Assembly (NCBI GenBank): GCA_905331475.1
Contig: CAJNYU010004154.1
Coordinates: 1-64,000 of the forward strand
Direction: 5' to 3'
Length of the DNA stretch: 64,000 nucleotides
From: Rotaria socialis
Taxonomy: Eukaryota > Rotifera > Eurotatoria > Philodinida > Philodinidae
How positions within the stretch are numbered: position 1 is the stretch's first letter; the number at the start of each line of letters is the position of its first letter. Position numbers and translations under genes: made by a program. Under the pieces are notes generated by a model. That model searched no databases, had not been told where the DNA came from, and saw nothing but the letters and a program-made list of their open reading frames with translations. Below are positions 22,319-34,100 of this stretch, in pieces.

Positions 22319-23336
22319 CAGAGACCGAAATCGACTCCGAATGGAACTTCAAAACTACCGAATCGAATCGAATGAATAAAAAAGAATTGAAAAAAAGCCG
22401 AATCGAATCGAATGATACTTCTAGAAAAGAGGTCGAATCGAATCGATTCATTTTTTTTCATTTTCATTCGGCTATTCAAAATCATTTTGTTTGTTCTGGT
22501 GTTATGGTCGAGGGCAGTTAACTAGTATAAGAGATGACGCATGAAAAGGACGTCCACTGTTTCTCTTTCTTTGTCTCTGTCAGTCGTGCTTATTTAATTA
22601 TCATCCTTGTTCTTGTTCTGTTGATATCGTTATCATGGTCAAGTGCATTTTGATTGGCATAAGAAGTGCTCACTTACAACGAGCGTTCCATCTTTCTTTC
22701 TTTTTTCGTTAGTCAATTTAGGCCCCAATCACACTGAGAAGTAAATTAACATTATAGTTGAATTAAGCCATGTGACTGGTGCATTAAGAGTTAAGTAATA
22801 CTTTAGAGGTGATTTTAACTCTTAATGTAACAATTAGATTACTGAATAAGACTTTAACTTTATTCACATTTCCAGTGCGATTGGGGTCTTGATATCAACC
22901 TCTTCATTTATTAAGTATGGCTATGGTCAACTGTAAATATAGATCCATATACAGTAAATGATATTATTTTTCTTCGTTCTATAGAAAATAAAATTATTTA
23001 ATTAGTCTACTTAGATGTGTTCATTAATTTATATATTATGTTCTTTCTTGAAAAACATGAATAATTCTTATGTATATCTTCATAAATTATATTTATTCAA
23101 CATATTTCTATAGAAGATCGAAATACTATTCTCATTCTAAGACGATGACAGTCTGAAAACAACAATACTATGTAATAGTGAATACCATATTTTGTAAAGC
23201 CAATTTGAGTCGAATCGAATCGAATCAAATTGATTTTTTTCGTGTTTTAGCCGAATCGAATCGAATTACAATTTTAAAAAGACCAGAAAACCCGAATCGA
23301 ATCGAATGGCACTTTTGTCATCGGTTTCGGTCTCTG
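22319..23336. mobile_element. 1.02-kb TIR element with subterminal CGAATCGAAT repeats
   Basis: Starts CAGAGACCGAAATCGA and ends TCGGTTTCGGTCTCTG, imperfect terminal inverted repeats of about 16 bp. Just inside each end are clusters of (CGAAT)n, reading CGAATCGAATCGAAT, at 22356-22450 and 23210-23310. Such subterminal repeats are typical of hAT or CACTA transposase-binding sites. No clear target duplication and no transposase ORF is seen, so it is non-autonomous. A second element (22721-22888) is nested inside. Confidence 0.7.
22721..22888. mobile_element. 168-bp nested MITE
   Basis: Ends GGCCCCAATCACACTG and CAGTGCGATTGGGGTC are inverted repeats. Internal arms ATTAAGAGTTAA (around 22784) and TTAACTCTTAAT (around 22824) also pair, so the whole block can fold back. 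It sits inside the larger TIR element and so inserted later. Confidence 0.72.
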
Positions 23337-23806
23337 ATAACTAACTACGTAAAATCTTGAATTCATTTTATCAGATTGACATTACCTGTCTATTCATACA
23401 TGTGACACATCGAAAAAGATAAAAGAGCAATCACACTTGAAAAGATACCACTATAATTATTGAATTGATTTTGGAGACACATCTACCCAGGTCTACCATT
23501 CAACTATCGCATCCCTGGCATTGAAAAAATTATGACGGATTCGGATTCCTTGGCATCGAAAACCTATTTCAAACTTCGATCAGAATTCAGATCGGAGTTC
23601 AAATAAAAAGCCTAGCATTGCGGCCCTCAAATTTTTAATGGACCTAATATCTGACGAATGGGAGCTCAGACGGAAAAAATGATAACGGATTCGGATTTCT
23701 CGATCTCAATAACCTATTTGAGGTTTATATTACTTAAATCACGTTCTTAAAATTTAGTATCTTGCTTCAAGTCAGAACTATCTTTGGAAAAATAGTTCAG
23801 CATTAA
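23337..23806. other. Intergenic, lone foldback-family terminus
   Basis: CTACCCAGGTCTACC at 23484-23498 resembles the CCCAGGTCGA terminus of the MULE-like family, but no partner end was found. No gene is present. Confidence 0.4.
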
Positions 23807-23879
23807 GAAAAGCTGTTAGCGCAATCCCTGTAGGATTAAAATGTGAAACACGATAAAGCTCGTTTTCTGAAATCCGTCT

Positions 23880-24120
23880 ACCACGGTCTGTGATGGTTTG
23901 TGGAGCTTCTCCGTCACGGTCTGTATCTTTATTATGGTGTTTGAAGTCTCTAGAGACCATCACAGACCGTTACAGACCCTTCAAAAAACATCACAGATAG
24001 CGACTGATAATTCAGAGACCATCACAGACAGGGGCAGAGACCCCAGAAACTATCACAGACCGGGACAGAGAAATTAATTAATTAATTAATTAATTTCTCT
24101 GTCACTGTCTGTGGGAGGGT
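23880..24120. repeat. Short repeats of CATCACAGACCG/GACAGAG with TTAA hairpin
   Basis: The words ACCATCACAGACC and GACAGAG recur several times. At 24050-24110, GACAGAGAAATTAATTAATT and its inverse form a strong hairpin around (TTAA)n. Confidence 0.7.
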
Positions 24121-24331
24121 CCAAATTTCTACCCTATATACTTCAACACTCCTTTCAGATCGTGTTTCACAAAATATAAATTTTTCAACAATATTGATTG
24201 CTATATACTAAATACTGTTTAAACTATTATCATTTACAATATTTCTCAATGAAACCACTAAACACTTCAGCATACTGACATATTCTAAACAAAAAGTTTT
24301 TTATACGTTCTCTCTAGTAATATTTCCTATT

Positions 24332-24650
24332 CCCAGGTCAATGATTCCGGAGGACGGATACTGTAGGAACCGGCCGGAAAGATGCGGAAAAATCACCGTA
24401 TCTGGCCGGAAAGCATGGGAAAGCACTGGAAACTGGAAGCAGTATTCCAGTTGGAAGTTACCGGATTTTTTTCCTGTGGATTCCGGTCAGTTTCCTGTGT
24501 TTTCCGGTCAGTTTTCTGTGTTTTACATCTGGAAGTTGATCGGAATCTACAGGAAGAAAATCCGGTAACTTCCAACTGGAATACTGCTTCCAGTTTCCAG
24601 CGCTTTCCTGTGCTTTCCGGCCGTTTCCCGCCGTACGTCCACGACCTGGG
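24332..24650. mobile_element. Foldback MITE with CCCAGGTC ends
   Basis: A 319-bp block beginning CCCAGGTCAATG and ending ACGACCTGGG. Long arms GGAAACTGGAAGCAGTATTC (24427-24446) and its complement (24578-24597) pair, flanked by repeated TTTCCTGTGTTTTCCGGTCA. Ends match the 47812-48061 family. It has no coding capacity; the overlapping ORFs are simply the palindrome read in both directions. It is nested in the 23807-24825 element. Confidence 0.75.
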
Positions 24651-24825
24651 ATTGATAGATTTAATAAACTTCAAATGTTAAAAAGGTTTTATTATTTTAT
24701 TTTTGAACAAAATATGATCTCACTGCACTGAAAAAATAAAACTTCTATTTGATCAGTTTCTAACTGACCGAAATATGTGAGTTCCACATTTTAGCCCCAA
24801 TGGGGCTGCGCTGAACAGCTTTTTC

Positions 24826-25367
24826 TAGAATTAATAGCATACGTGGAACACGATATGGTACAATGAAGACTTTTTACCATCAGACACTCCAATAACTATA
24901 CGAGCTCTACGTTTTATGTCGTTCTGTAGCGGCACTAAGTACTACTCGACTTTTCTCAACAGGTTTCAAGCCAAATAGAACTCCTCAGTAAATCAGTCAC
25001 CATTAATAACTCATTTATTTACTAGTTCATCTTGCGGATGGCAATTGCACAACGCTCGCTTATAATGACAGCATGGCGAAGCAAGCAGAAGCAGTCAACT
25101 ATTTGATTATTTATGTTTGTAAAATAATTGCTTTGATTACAAACAAATCATTTTTTGTCTTTTGTAATAAATTGAATATTTTCTTGATCTAACTTAATTC
25201 TTTATATTTATTCCATGCCTAAACAAAATTCGAATACTTTAACAAATGTAACATAGTATATCGATTTGAGCGAACACTGAAAAAAGGAACGTAAAATGAA
25301 CGAAATATTGATCGTCTAAAAATAAAAACAAAAATTATTAAAGAACGATAACATCATTGTTCTTCTT
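24826..25367. other. Intergenic 3' of ALG9
   Basis: About 540 bp, AT-rich. Contains the expected 3' flank of ALG9; no gene or clear repeat recognised. Confidence 0.45.
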
Positions 25368-28300
25368 TTACTTCGATGGCAGAATCATTTTTACAGATGT
25401 TATTATTTGTGATTGTTGACTATAATTTGGTTGAATTTCACTAGAATTTTCACTGTCATGATCGATAATGTAATCACATTGATTTAAATTAACCTATGTA
25501 AATAATAATTTAAATATTGGTGCAAAAGTGAACTAAAAGTAAAATTTTCAATTTTTTTACAAATTGTATTTCGCTATGAACTTCACTTAATATGTTCAAA
25601 TAGTAGTGTTTTAGATTTTATTGAATTATCTCAGCTACACTCTCAAGCAAAATATAAAAATGAATTCATTAGTCTGACTCCTCTAGAAAAACAATAGTAT
25701 GTCTTCGTGATGAAGCCTCATGGGGAGAATAGAAATTCTAACTAGCTATATAATATTCTTATTTTTTTCAAAAAACTTATGAATACTTATACAAAGCATC
25801 GATTCAATACCGGAATAGTATCTGACTCCAATAGTCACCTTTCATTCAGTTATTTTAAGAGAAGTACAAAAATTAATGAAATAAAATCTGTTTTTTTTTT
25901 CATAAGCACATACTAATGAGAAAATCTTCCAGAAAAAAAAGTAATCTAATTAACTAAATTAGAAGAGAGCTTTTTTCTTAAATCAGAATTAAGAATTTAA
26001 GAAACGGAAAATTCGATTTCACATCTAGAAAATAATTTGATCTATGCATGAGATAAAAATCAATAATTTTAATGTATTAAAAGAGATCTTATTTTGATAG
26101 TTTTCATTGGATTATTAGTTTGATTTTCTCAGCCACAATAAGAAAACTAACTTTTGAAATTCGATTTCAACGTTTCTATAGTTGAGAGCTTTCGTAACAA
26201 TAATTCATAATGAAATTTATCGATTTGTTACTAGCTCTTATCTTGAAAAGACTAGCATCGAGTCTATCGCTAGGTATGACGCTTATGAAAGACATGCTAT
26301 TACTATGATTGTATGCAAAAAATTCAGTAAAATTTCGAAAATGAGTTTTTCCAAGAAATTACTTCTCGAAAGAAGCAGACATTTTATTAAAAACTGCTAG
26401 CGTAAGATGTGCATTATTCTCATAATATTCATAGGTTACTAGAATGTAAACATGTTACAGATAATTTTGAATCAACAATTCAATTGTTGATTACGATGAT
26501 TTTGCTCAAGCGGTAGATAATTCATCTAAGAAAAAAAAATTCAATCAATTAGGAAACAAAACTTTGGAATCTACTGTTTCGATAAATTATCAAAAAAGAT
26601 GATGAACATTAATAAATTAAATATCTATTACACAATAAAGCATTAAACTTACATATCGATCAATTTCTTCTTTATTTTCATCATTAAAATGTTTATCTGT
26701 TAATCTGGTTGCATTTTTCAAAGAACTGTATGCTTTTGGTAATTGACCTTTGAATGCAGAACGAAGAAATAATAATTGTGATCTGAAAGAAGAAAAACAA
26801 ATAGAAATATTAGATTTAAATATTAAACAATATCTATTTACTTTTCTGGTAATAAAAAATGTGATGGAAATCGATACCAATCTTTTCCAATACAAATATT
26901 TAAATGCTTATCGGATGATTTTTCAAATATTTCTGTTGTATTATAATGAGTTAGAAGACGAATTGGTGCCGAATAACCATCCAAAATAGCAAATGTTCTT
27001 GATATTGATATTAAACCGTGAAAAATTATAATTGAATAAAGAAATAAACGACGAACAAATAAAACTGAATTACGTTTCATTTTTATTAAACGAACAAGAC
27101 GTGGAATTAAATTCTAATTTAGAAAAATAAATGAAATCTTCTGTCGATTGGAAAATGCAACAACATTTACTTCGATTTGATCAATACTAATTGAAGCAGA
27201 GAGAATTATTAATGGATATATTGGAAAAACAAAGCGATCTTCCTTAAATTATTTATTTTACTATTTTTTAGCTACAATTCTATATAACTTACTTTATGCG
27301 GTTGCATCCACAAAAGACTCATCCAAATAACAATTGATGATACAATCATTGTATATGGAATTGCTACTTTACCTAAATAGAATTTACTGTTCTTTTTCTT
27401 TGTTCGTATCATAAATATTTTACCGGTTTGTATGTAACGTCGATCAAAAACAAGATCAATCAATGGCTAAAAGAAAACAATTGCAATATTTAAACAAAAC
27501 GACAACAATAAATAAATTGATTTACTGTTAAGATAATTCCAATTATTGCTAATGGATAAATAATATTAAAATTGAGTAAACCATTAATAATATAATAGAT
27601 CCATGGTTCTGTACCTGACGAATAGAGTAGAAGACAAAAATAATTCAATAAATTATTATTTTAATTGATTTACCATAAAGAGTTGGACCATGTTTGGAAA
27701 ATAAATTATAACGAATATGATTTAATGGTGTTATAATTAATTTTCCATAATAATATGAATCAATTACACATAATGGAATCTGTATAGAAATAAAACGAAA
27801 TTTGATATTCAACAAAAATTCGCATATTTTTTAATTTACTAATAGAATCAAACCAGATATAATACTCCATTTTATAAAATCCATATAACGTTGTCGACGA
27901 AAACATATATCAACTGCTATCGGAATACTTGACAGCATAAAGTTATTCAAAGATAAAATTAAGAAACAAACAATAACATAATTTTAATGATTACCCAAGT
28001 GCAGCAACATAAATCCATCCACATAATGATCCAAAAGCAATAAAGAAAACTGATAGCTATAGGAAAAAATAAGAATTTTAATCTAAGACAAAATAAATCC
28101 TTTTTGTTTCTTACTGATAATGCATTTGAAAACCAACATGTATAAGCAAACAAAACAGTATACATTGAAAATGAATTATTGATAAAAGCACTACTACTAC
28201 GAAATAAAGCCACATTAAATATTGATAATAATGCATAATTGCGAGCTATTGAGCTATTCAATTGTTTATCAATTGCACTAGAAAATGAATAGATAGCCAT

Positions 28301-30421
28301 ATTATTAATCATTAATAATACGATTATTTCTATTTTCTATTTTAGAAATTAAATTGTATCTTTTGACTTGAACACGAAGGTGTCCAATTCAATTTCGATA
28401 ATTTCTATGCATTGAGTTATTCATTTTTTTGATTAAGTCTCTTTTTGAAAGTACTGCCATGTTTGATTTTGTTGAAAAAATATTCGAAAGATTCATTTTT
28501 GTAAAAATATTTCTTATTCCATCTTAGAACATAAATAATAATAATAATAGGATGTCACACATTCCATAGTGTTAATACGAATCAGTAGAGCAACTTCATT
28601 GTTGTATTAAATGTAATCATAAGACTTAGACTGGAATGAAATCAACATTTTTCTGATTCTTTTCTCAGATATATAAAATCGCAAAACATTCTATATGGTT
28701 CTGTTTCAAACGTTATTACGCATGAGAAACTTATTTCAAAATCCTTAAAAAATCTAATAATAATCTGCGAAATATTTCAACTAAGATGAAACTGAACAAT
28801 TAAGAAAAGTTTTTTTCACTGTGTTTTTACTTGTTCAATCACAATATTTGAAGTTGACACGATTATTCTTTTAAGTTGCGCATTCTTAATTAATTATTTT
28901 CAAAGTCTTTACAATAAATTTAATCTATTTATCTTTCTCATAAGCGGCAAAGTCAAATGAATCAGAACTTTCATTCATAATTATTCATTTTTTTATTGTT
29001 ATTTACAAAAGGTAAACAGTATTTGTTTTGTATAGTTCTAGTTCAATTATTTCATCTTTAAAATAATAGACGACAATAAATACTATGATATAAAAATTTT
29101 CTTCCTTTAGTTTTAGAAGAAATAAAAGAAGAATATTATTTTTTCATAAACGATATACACTTCCTTAGCTAGATAATAGCAACATTATTTAACTAGAACT
29201 ATTTTTTATAACAAAAAATAAGATTTGAGTTGTTTTCTATTTTCTATATTCAACTTCATCTTTTACGTTTGCCTGACAATTTTTCCCATTAGCAGTTAAA
29301 TTGAATTTGGTAGACTGATCGGCCTATAAGAAATTCTACTCATCTTATCAATGGTATTTCTTCTTTAGAACTCTATTATAGATTATGAAACAATATCACA
29401 CATCTTCCGATTCATTATTCATAAAGTCTCATTCATTTTTAAAAATAAATATCTAAATATAATAACTAATGCATTGATCAACAATTCCTTATTTTTTTCT
29501 TTGATCCAATAAGCATGTGATCGGTAAAATCTCATTCAATATTTAATTAAACTTAGTACTTTGAATTTGTTACTATTACGAATAGAGTTTAGAAGAAAAT
29601 ATTTTCTTTTTATTCTCGACAGTTCAATGTAATCTTACAAATTTGCTTCATTAAATTAATCGGAATAGAGAAAAGTTTCTTTGTTAGGTAGAGCATGATA
29701 TTCTGTATCGAATTTTTTTATATTTTCAAAAACAAAACATTCCATTAGACTGTTTCCTTTTATATCTGACAAAAAAACCGACTCTTGAAAAATAAATATT
29801 TCGCATCGTTTCAAAAAATCTCAAATCATTAAAAAAGAATTCTTATCTTCTGCAAGTGTATTTTTCTTTTTTCAAACAGCTGTATTCATCAATTCATTTT
29901 TGTTGAAAATTTTATTTTTAAAAGTTTGATATCATTCTAAATACTAACCGAAAAAAGAAAGCTTCACATGTTGAACATACAATTGCAAGACAAATCCGAA
30001 GTGTATAAAATGCGATCAACTAAATATCTTTTGTGATGAACTAAAACTGATTAAAAATTAAAATCTCAATAATCTCACTTTACAACTAGAAGGAATCAAA
30101 GAAATCGGTAACCAATGAAGAAGAATATAAGCATAAGAACGAAGAGCAAATAAAGGAGAATATTCCCATGTTTGAAAACCATTTCCATACATTAACTTGT
30201 GTAACTAAAATCAATAAGTTACTTTTTTATTTTCGATTTTCAATGGGCAAATGAATGCTTTTTTCTTAAACTTGAATAAAACTTACTGGTTCATAAAAAT
30301 TGTAAACTTCATCACAATCATCAATTGGATTAAGCAATGCACTTATCAATCTCGTAACAATAAACATTTTGAATACAGATGAAAAATTTTTCATCGGATT
30401 CTCAAATCGCCATGAAAACAT
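25368..30421 (-). CDS. ALG9: ALG9 alpha-1,2-mannosyltransferase
   Basis: Adds mannose from dolichol-phosphate-mannose to the lipid-linked oligosaccharide in the ER lumen during N-glycan assembly; GT22 family, multi-pass membrane enzyme. Thirteen exons: 30287-30421, 30079-30204, 29949-30019, 28115-28277, 27995-28056, 27840-27927, 27674-27779, 27526-27614, 27293-27466, 27171-27242, 26842-27113, 26653-26782, 25368-25493. They join to 537 codons plus stop with all phases consistent. Landmarks: NPIDDCDEVYNFYEP (the GT22 first-loop acidic motif), GNGFQTWEYSP, SSSAFINNSFSMYT, VIDSYYYGKL, YGTEPWIYYIINGLLNFN, WMQPHKEDRFVFPIYPL, ICIGKDWYRFPSHFLLP and GQLPKAY. The start at 30421 is the first ATG after an in-frame TAG. 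The C-terminus is shorter than the human protein. Introns of 1.67 kb (28278-29948) and 1.16 kb (25494-26652) contrast with the usual 50-60 bp. Confidence 0.95.
25494..26652 (-). other. Long last ALG9 intron, 1.16 kb
   Basis: Separates the RY codons ending exon 12 from VNLNQCDYIIDHD of exon 13. No internal gene recognised; a plus-strand ORF at 26182-26400 shows no family features. Confidence 0.6.
28278..29948 (-). other. Long ALG9 intron, 1.67 kb
   Basis: AT-rich sequence between exons 3 and 4. No coding exon of another gene, RNA gene or intact repeat seen. Confidence 0.6.
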
Positions 30422-30607
30422 CTACAGTGAAGGATCACTTTACGAATTTTGTTAATATATTTTTTTCTTCTTGTTATCCAATGTAAGAATGAAAAAAAAT
30501 GATAAAATACACAAAACGCGTTACATTGACAAAGACGAGACGCGAAAAAACAGACAAGGCGAATAACAACAAATAAGTTTTTTTTTCTCTTAAATATTTT
30601 TTCTTTT

Positions 30608-30642
<35 letters not shown>

Positions 30643-31101
30643 CTGCAACAAAGTTTATGAAAACCTTCATCTGACATGGCGCACACATACTGTAGAATAG
30701 AGACCTTTCAACATATTTTAACACACAATAGAATAAAAAAAACAAACGAGAGAAAATAATTAACAATTAAGAGAAAATCTTGTTTATTTGTTTTTTTTAG
30801 AGACACGTTTAAAAGCGGGTCTTTTATGATGATGATGATAATAATGAAAATTAAATGAAAACAAAGAAAACAAGAAATTATACCTAATCAAAAACAAAAA
30901 GAGACACATAGCTTTTGTTGTCTAGAAAAACAAAACGAAACAAAAAGAGAACGCGGACTAGAAAGAGAGAAGAGGCGAGCGGACACGTCATTCCGGTGGG
31001 TGAACAATGAGAGGCTAAGACTACCACGACATACGTATGGCACAACATCGAATAAACAAAGAAAAACGAAAAAATTAAATGAAAAAAGAGGAAAGCCAAA
31101 T
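30422..31101. other. Intergenic between CIC 3' end and ALG9 5' end
   Basis: About 680 bp. A (TC)n microsatellite lies at 30612-30641 and a GATGATGATGATAATAAT stretch at 30828-30846. Holds the ALG9 promoter and CIC 3' UTR. No gene. Confidence 0.55.
30612..30641. repeat. (TC)n microsatellite
   Basis: About 15 TC units, about 200 bp upstream of the ALG9 start. Confidence 0.95.
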
Positions 31102-34100
31102 TTATGATAAGTGTTCACGTAATGTTTGTTGTTGATTCAAATGACTCATCAATTTTTGACGAATTTCTCGAATACGTTGGTTTAATAAGCGTCTCTTTGG
31201 AAATAGCTCTTGATTTGCTATTTGAAAAGATAATATTGCCGAATCTATGTTTTTTGTTAATTAAAAAAGAAATCGATTCATTGTTTTTCTTTTTAGATTT
31301 TCTTTCATAAATAGAATATTTACCGGTGGGGTAAAGTTGATCTTTTAAAAAATCAATAACTCTTAATCTTGATGCTAATTGATTTTTATTTATTGCTTGA
31401 TTATTTGAAGGAGTTGAAGAATTTGTTTGACGATTTGAGTTTGCTTTTATATATTGATTTTTCATTTCTAGAACATCTTTTTATTTTATTTTTCTAAAAT
31501 GTCAATTAGATCTTACCATCTAATTGTTTAATATAATCAGTTGTTGTGCGTTTTATTTCACTTTCAGTTTGTTCATTAGCAATTGATGCTTTTCGTTTAC
31601 GTGTGACAATAGAACATGATTCACTATTAATACTAGTACAGCTATTTGTGCTGACACGTTCACTTATACTTTGAGATCGAGTTGTTGGACGTTGAACAAA
31701 CTAAAATAAGAAAAACATTTTATCATAAATAATATTACTAAATAATGTTTTACAATTTTCATTCAAAAACTGGTTCAACAAATTTTTTGTTATTCATTTA
31801 ATCAATCATAAGTGCTTCGTTTTTGAATAAAACATATTCAACTAACAAATCTCTGTTGTCAAAAGTTTTTATATTAATTTTATTTCTTGAGTCAAAAAGA
31901 AATGGAAGTTTGGTAAGAAAACTTTTTCTTATATTTTCCTAATAAAATATTTTCTTGTCACTGATGAACATCTATATTGAATTCATCGTGATGAAAAAAT
32001 AAACTAAGCTTACAAGCATCAGTGTCGTGAATAGAGCTATTTCTATTGATCGATAATAGAATTCATCAGACGATCACAAGGAGATTAGTTACTCTTCATA
32101 ATGCAAATCTATTTTGAAGAAATAGATTAGGATATGCAAAAAAAACACGAAAGATGTTTCAAAAAGTAATATGAAATATAACTGAAAGTGATAACGCTGC
32201 TATTATTTATTCATTTTCGTTCTATTGGTGTAAGCTTATGCTAGATTAATATATAAATCATATCAAACCTCTAAAGTAATAGTTTTTCGTCTTTTTGTTA
32301 AAGATTTACTCTGAACAGTATCTAATTGATCAGAGGTTGGTGGTAATGGAAACTGTTGTAATACACTATTTGATTGATATTTATTTTCATTAAGTGAAGT
32401 CAATTGTGTAACTTCATCATCAGCTGCTGTCGGACAATGAATACTGGATTCATTGATTGTTGGTAAATATTGTATTGAAATTTGTTTCAATGGTGTTGGA
32501 GATGTTTTACTTCGTTCAGATAATGAACTATTTGAACGTGAGCTATACGCTGATAATATTGTACTACTACTATCAAGCGAAGACGCTGATGATGATGAAC
32601 CACTTGAATAACCTGTTGAATTACTCGATGATGACGACGATGATAATGATGCTAAACAGAAAAAAAAACAATGTGTATCTAACAACGAAGATTTTCTTTT
32701 TACCAATTGAACGTGTTATAAAATGATTTTGAGAATTGTTAAAAATAAAATTTCTTTGTTGATGTTCATTGATTGAAAATGGTTTAATTGCAAATGATCG
32801 GTTTGAATTGAAACGATCGCTAAAATCATTAATTAAATTATGATTACTGTTCGATTCAGTTGATAAAGCTGAATACGTGGTTGGTGGTGATTGAGATGCT
32901 GTGACTTTAGTTATATGATTCGTTGTTGATTGTAAATATTTTAATTGTTGCTCAAGACTAAGATTTGCTTTACGTTGATTAATTAACATTGACACAATTG
33001 TTCGATATTTGTCATTTTCAGTTAATATTGATGAAGAATTTTCAGTTTTTAAATTAGGAGAACTTGATAATGAATGACTTTTCCTTTCATCATTATTTGA
33101 ATTACAAGATGGATGAACACGAAAAGCAGTATTACGATATTGAAAGATTCCATTTTGAGATGTATCCATTTCTAAACCGAGATTTTAATGAATGTTATTG
33201 ATATTATTATTATTAAAAGAATTAGTTTTAAATTAAATTTTTTTATTTAGATAAATTTTCTCAAAAACTAAATTAAAAAGAATTAATTCAATAAATCTAT
33301 TATTCGATAAATAGTTATCAATGGCATTCTACTTATATTTTAATTCTTTTCTTCTTTTATAAAGAAAAGTTTCTATTGATAAAAATAAATAAAGCTTGTC
33401 TTCGAAATATTTCAAATGGAGCAACAAAACGTTGTAGTACACAAAGAAAATTTTGAAATTAATTATCTATATTCTGTTTATTATTTAATATCTTAAAAAA
33501 AAAAAGTTTTATTGCTTTACATATATATACTAAATGTTCATATGTTTAAGATTCCAGTCAGTTTTATGATTTCTCAATAAATAAATTTAACAAAAAAAGC
33601 CCTAGTTCATTTTGATAAGAAATGAAGATTATTTCTTAGCAATTGATTTTAATTTTATAAATAAGATTTATCAAAGATTTTATTCAGTTAGAAGAAATTT
33701 CGTTTCGGATCTATTTATACGAGAGAAAAAATTTATTTAGGACATTCTCAATTCTTAAGCTAAAAAGAAAATCTAAAGAATGCTTGCAATAAGGCTTTCT
33801 AATATTTTATCTAAACATAATAGAATGTTTCGGATTATTCGATGTCTTTCGAAACAAAATCCTCTATTTATTCTGTATCGATCATGAGAAATCTTCGTTG
33901 ATTTTTCCTAAAATGAGTTTTTTTCAGACTAATGAAAATATTCTCAAAATTGTTTTTTGATCTATTCAAATTCTAGACAATACTGACTTATCTACATAAT
34001 AATTATGTTATGTTTTTATTACAAAACTAATGCCCAAATAAAATAAGACTATTCTCAAGATTTTAAAATAAAAATGTTGACTTTTCTCTTTATCGTAGTT

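Larger units (their letters stand above)
23807..24825. mobile_element. 1.02-kb TIR element with nested repeats
   Basis: Left end AAAAGCTGTTAGCGCAATCC (23808-23827), then CTGTAGGATTAAAATGTG. The right end read on the minus strand is AAAAAGCTGTTCAGCGCAGC, then a CCCATTGGGGC core and TAAAATGTGG. These are about 45-bp imperfect inverted repeats. Inside are repeated ACAGACCG/GACAGAG words and a (TTAA)n hairpin (23880-24120), plus a foldback element at 24332-24650. No transposase ORF. Related solo ends occur at 12430 and 36505. Confidence 0.68.

Noticed and set aside
24341..24681. Three overlapping ORFs of 75-99 codons on both strands
   Set aside because: They are the two arms of the foldback element read in different frames; the translations are near-identical because of the palindrome.
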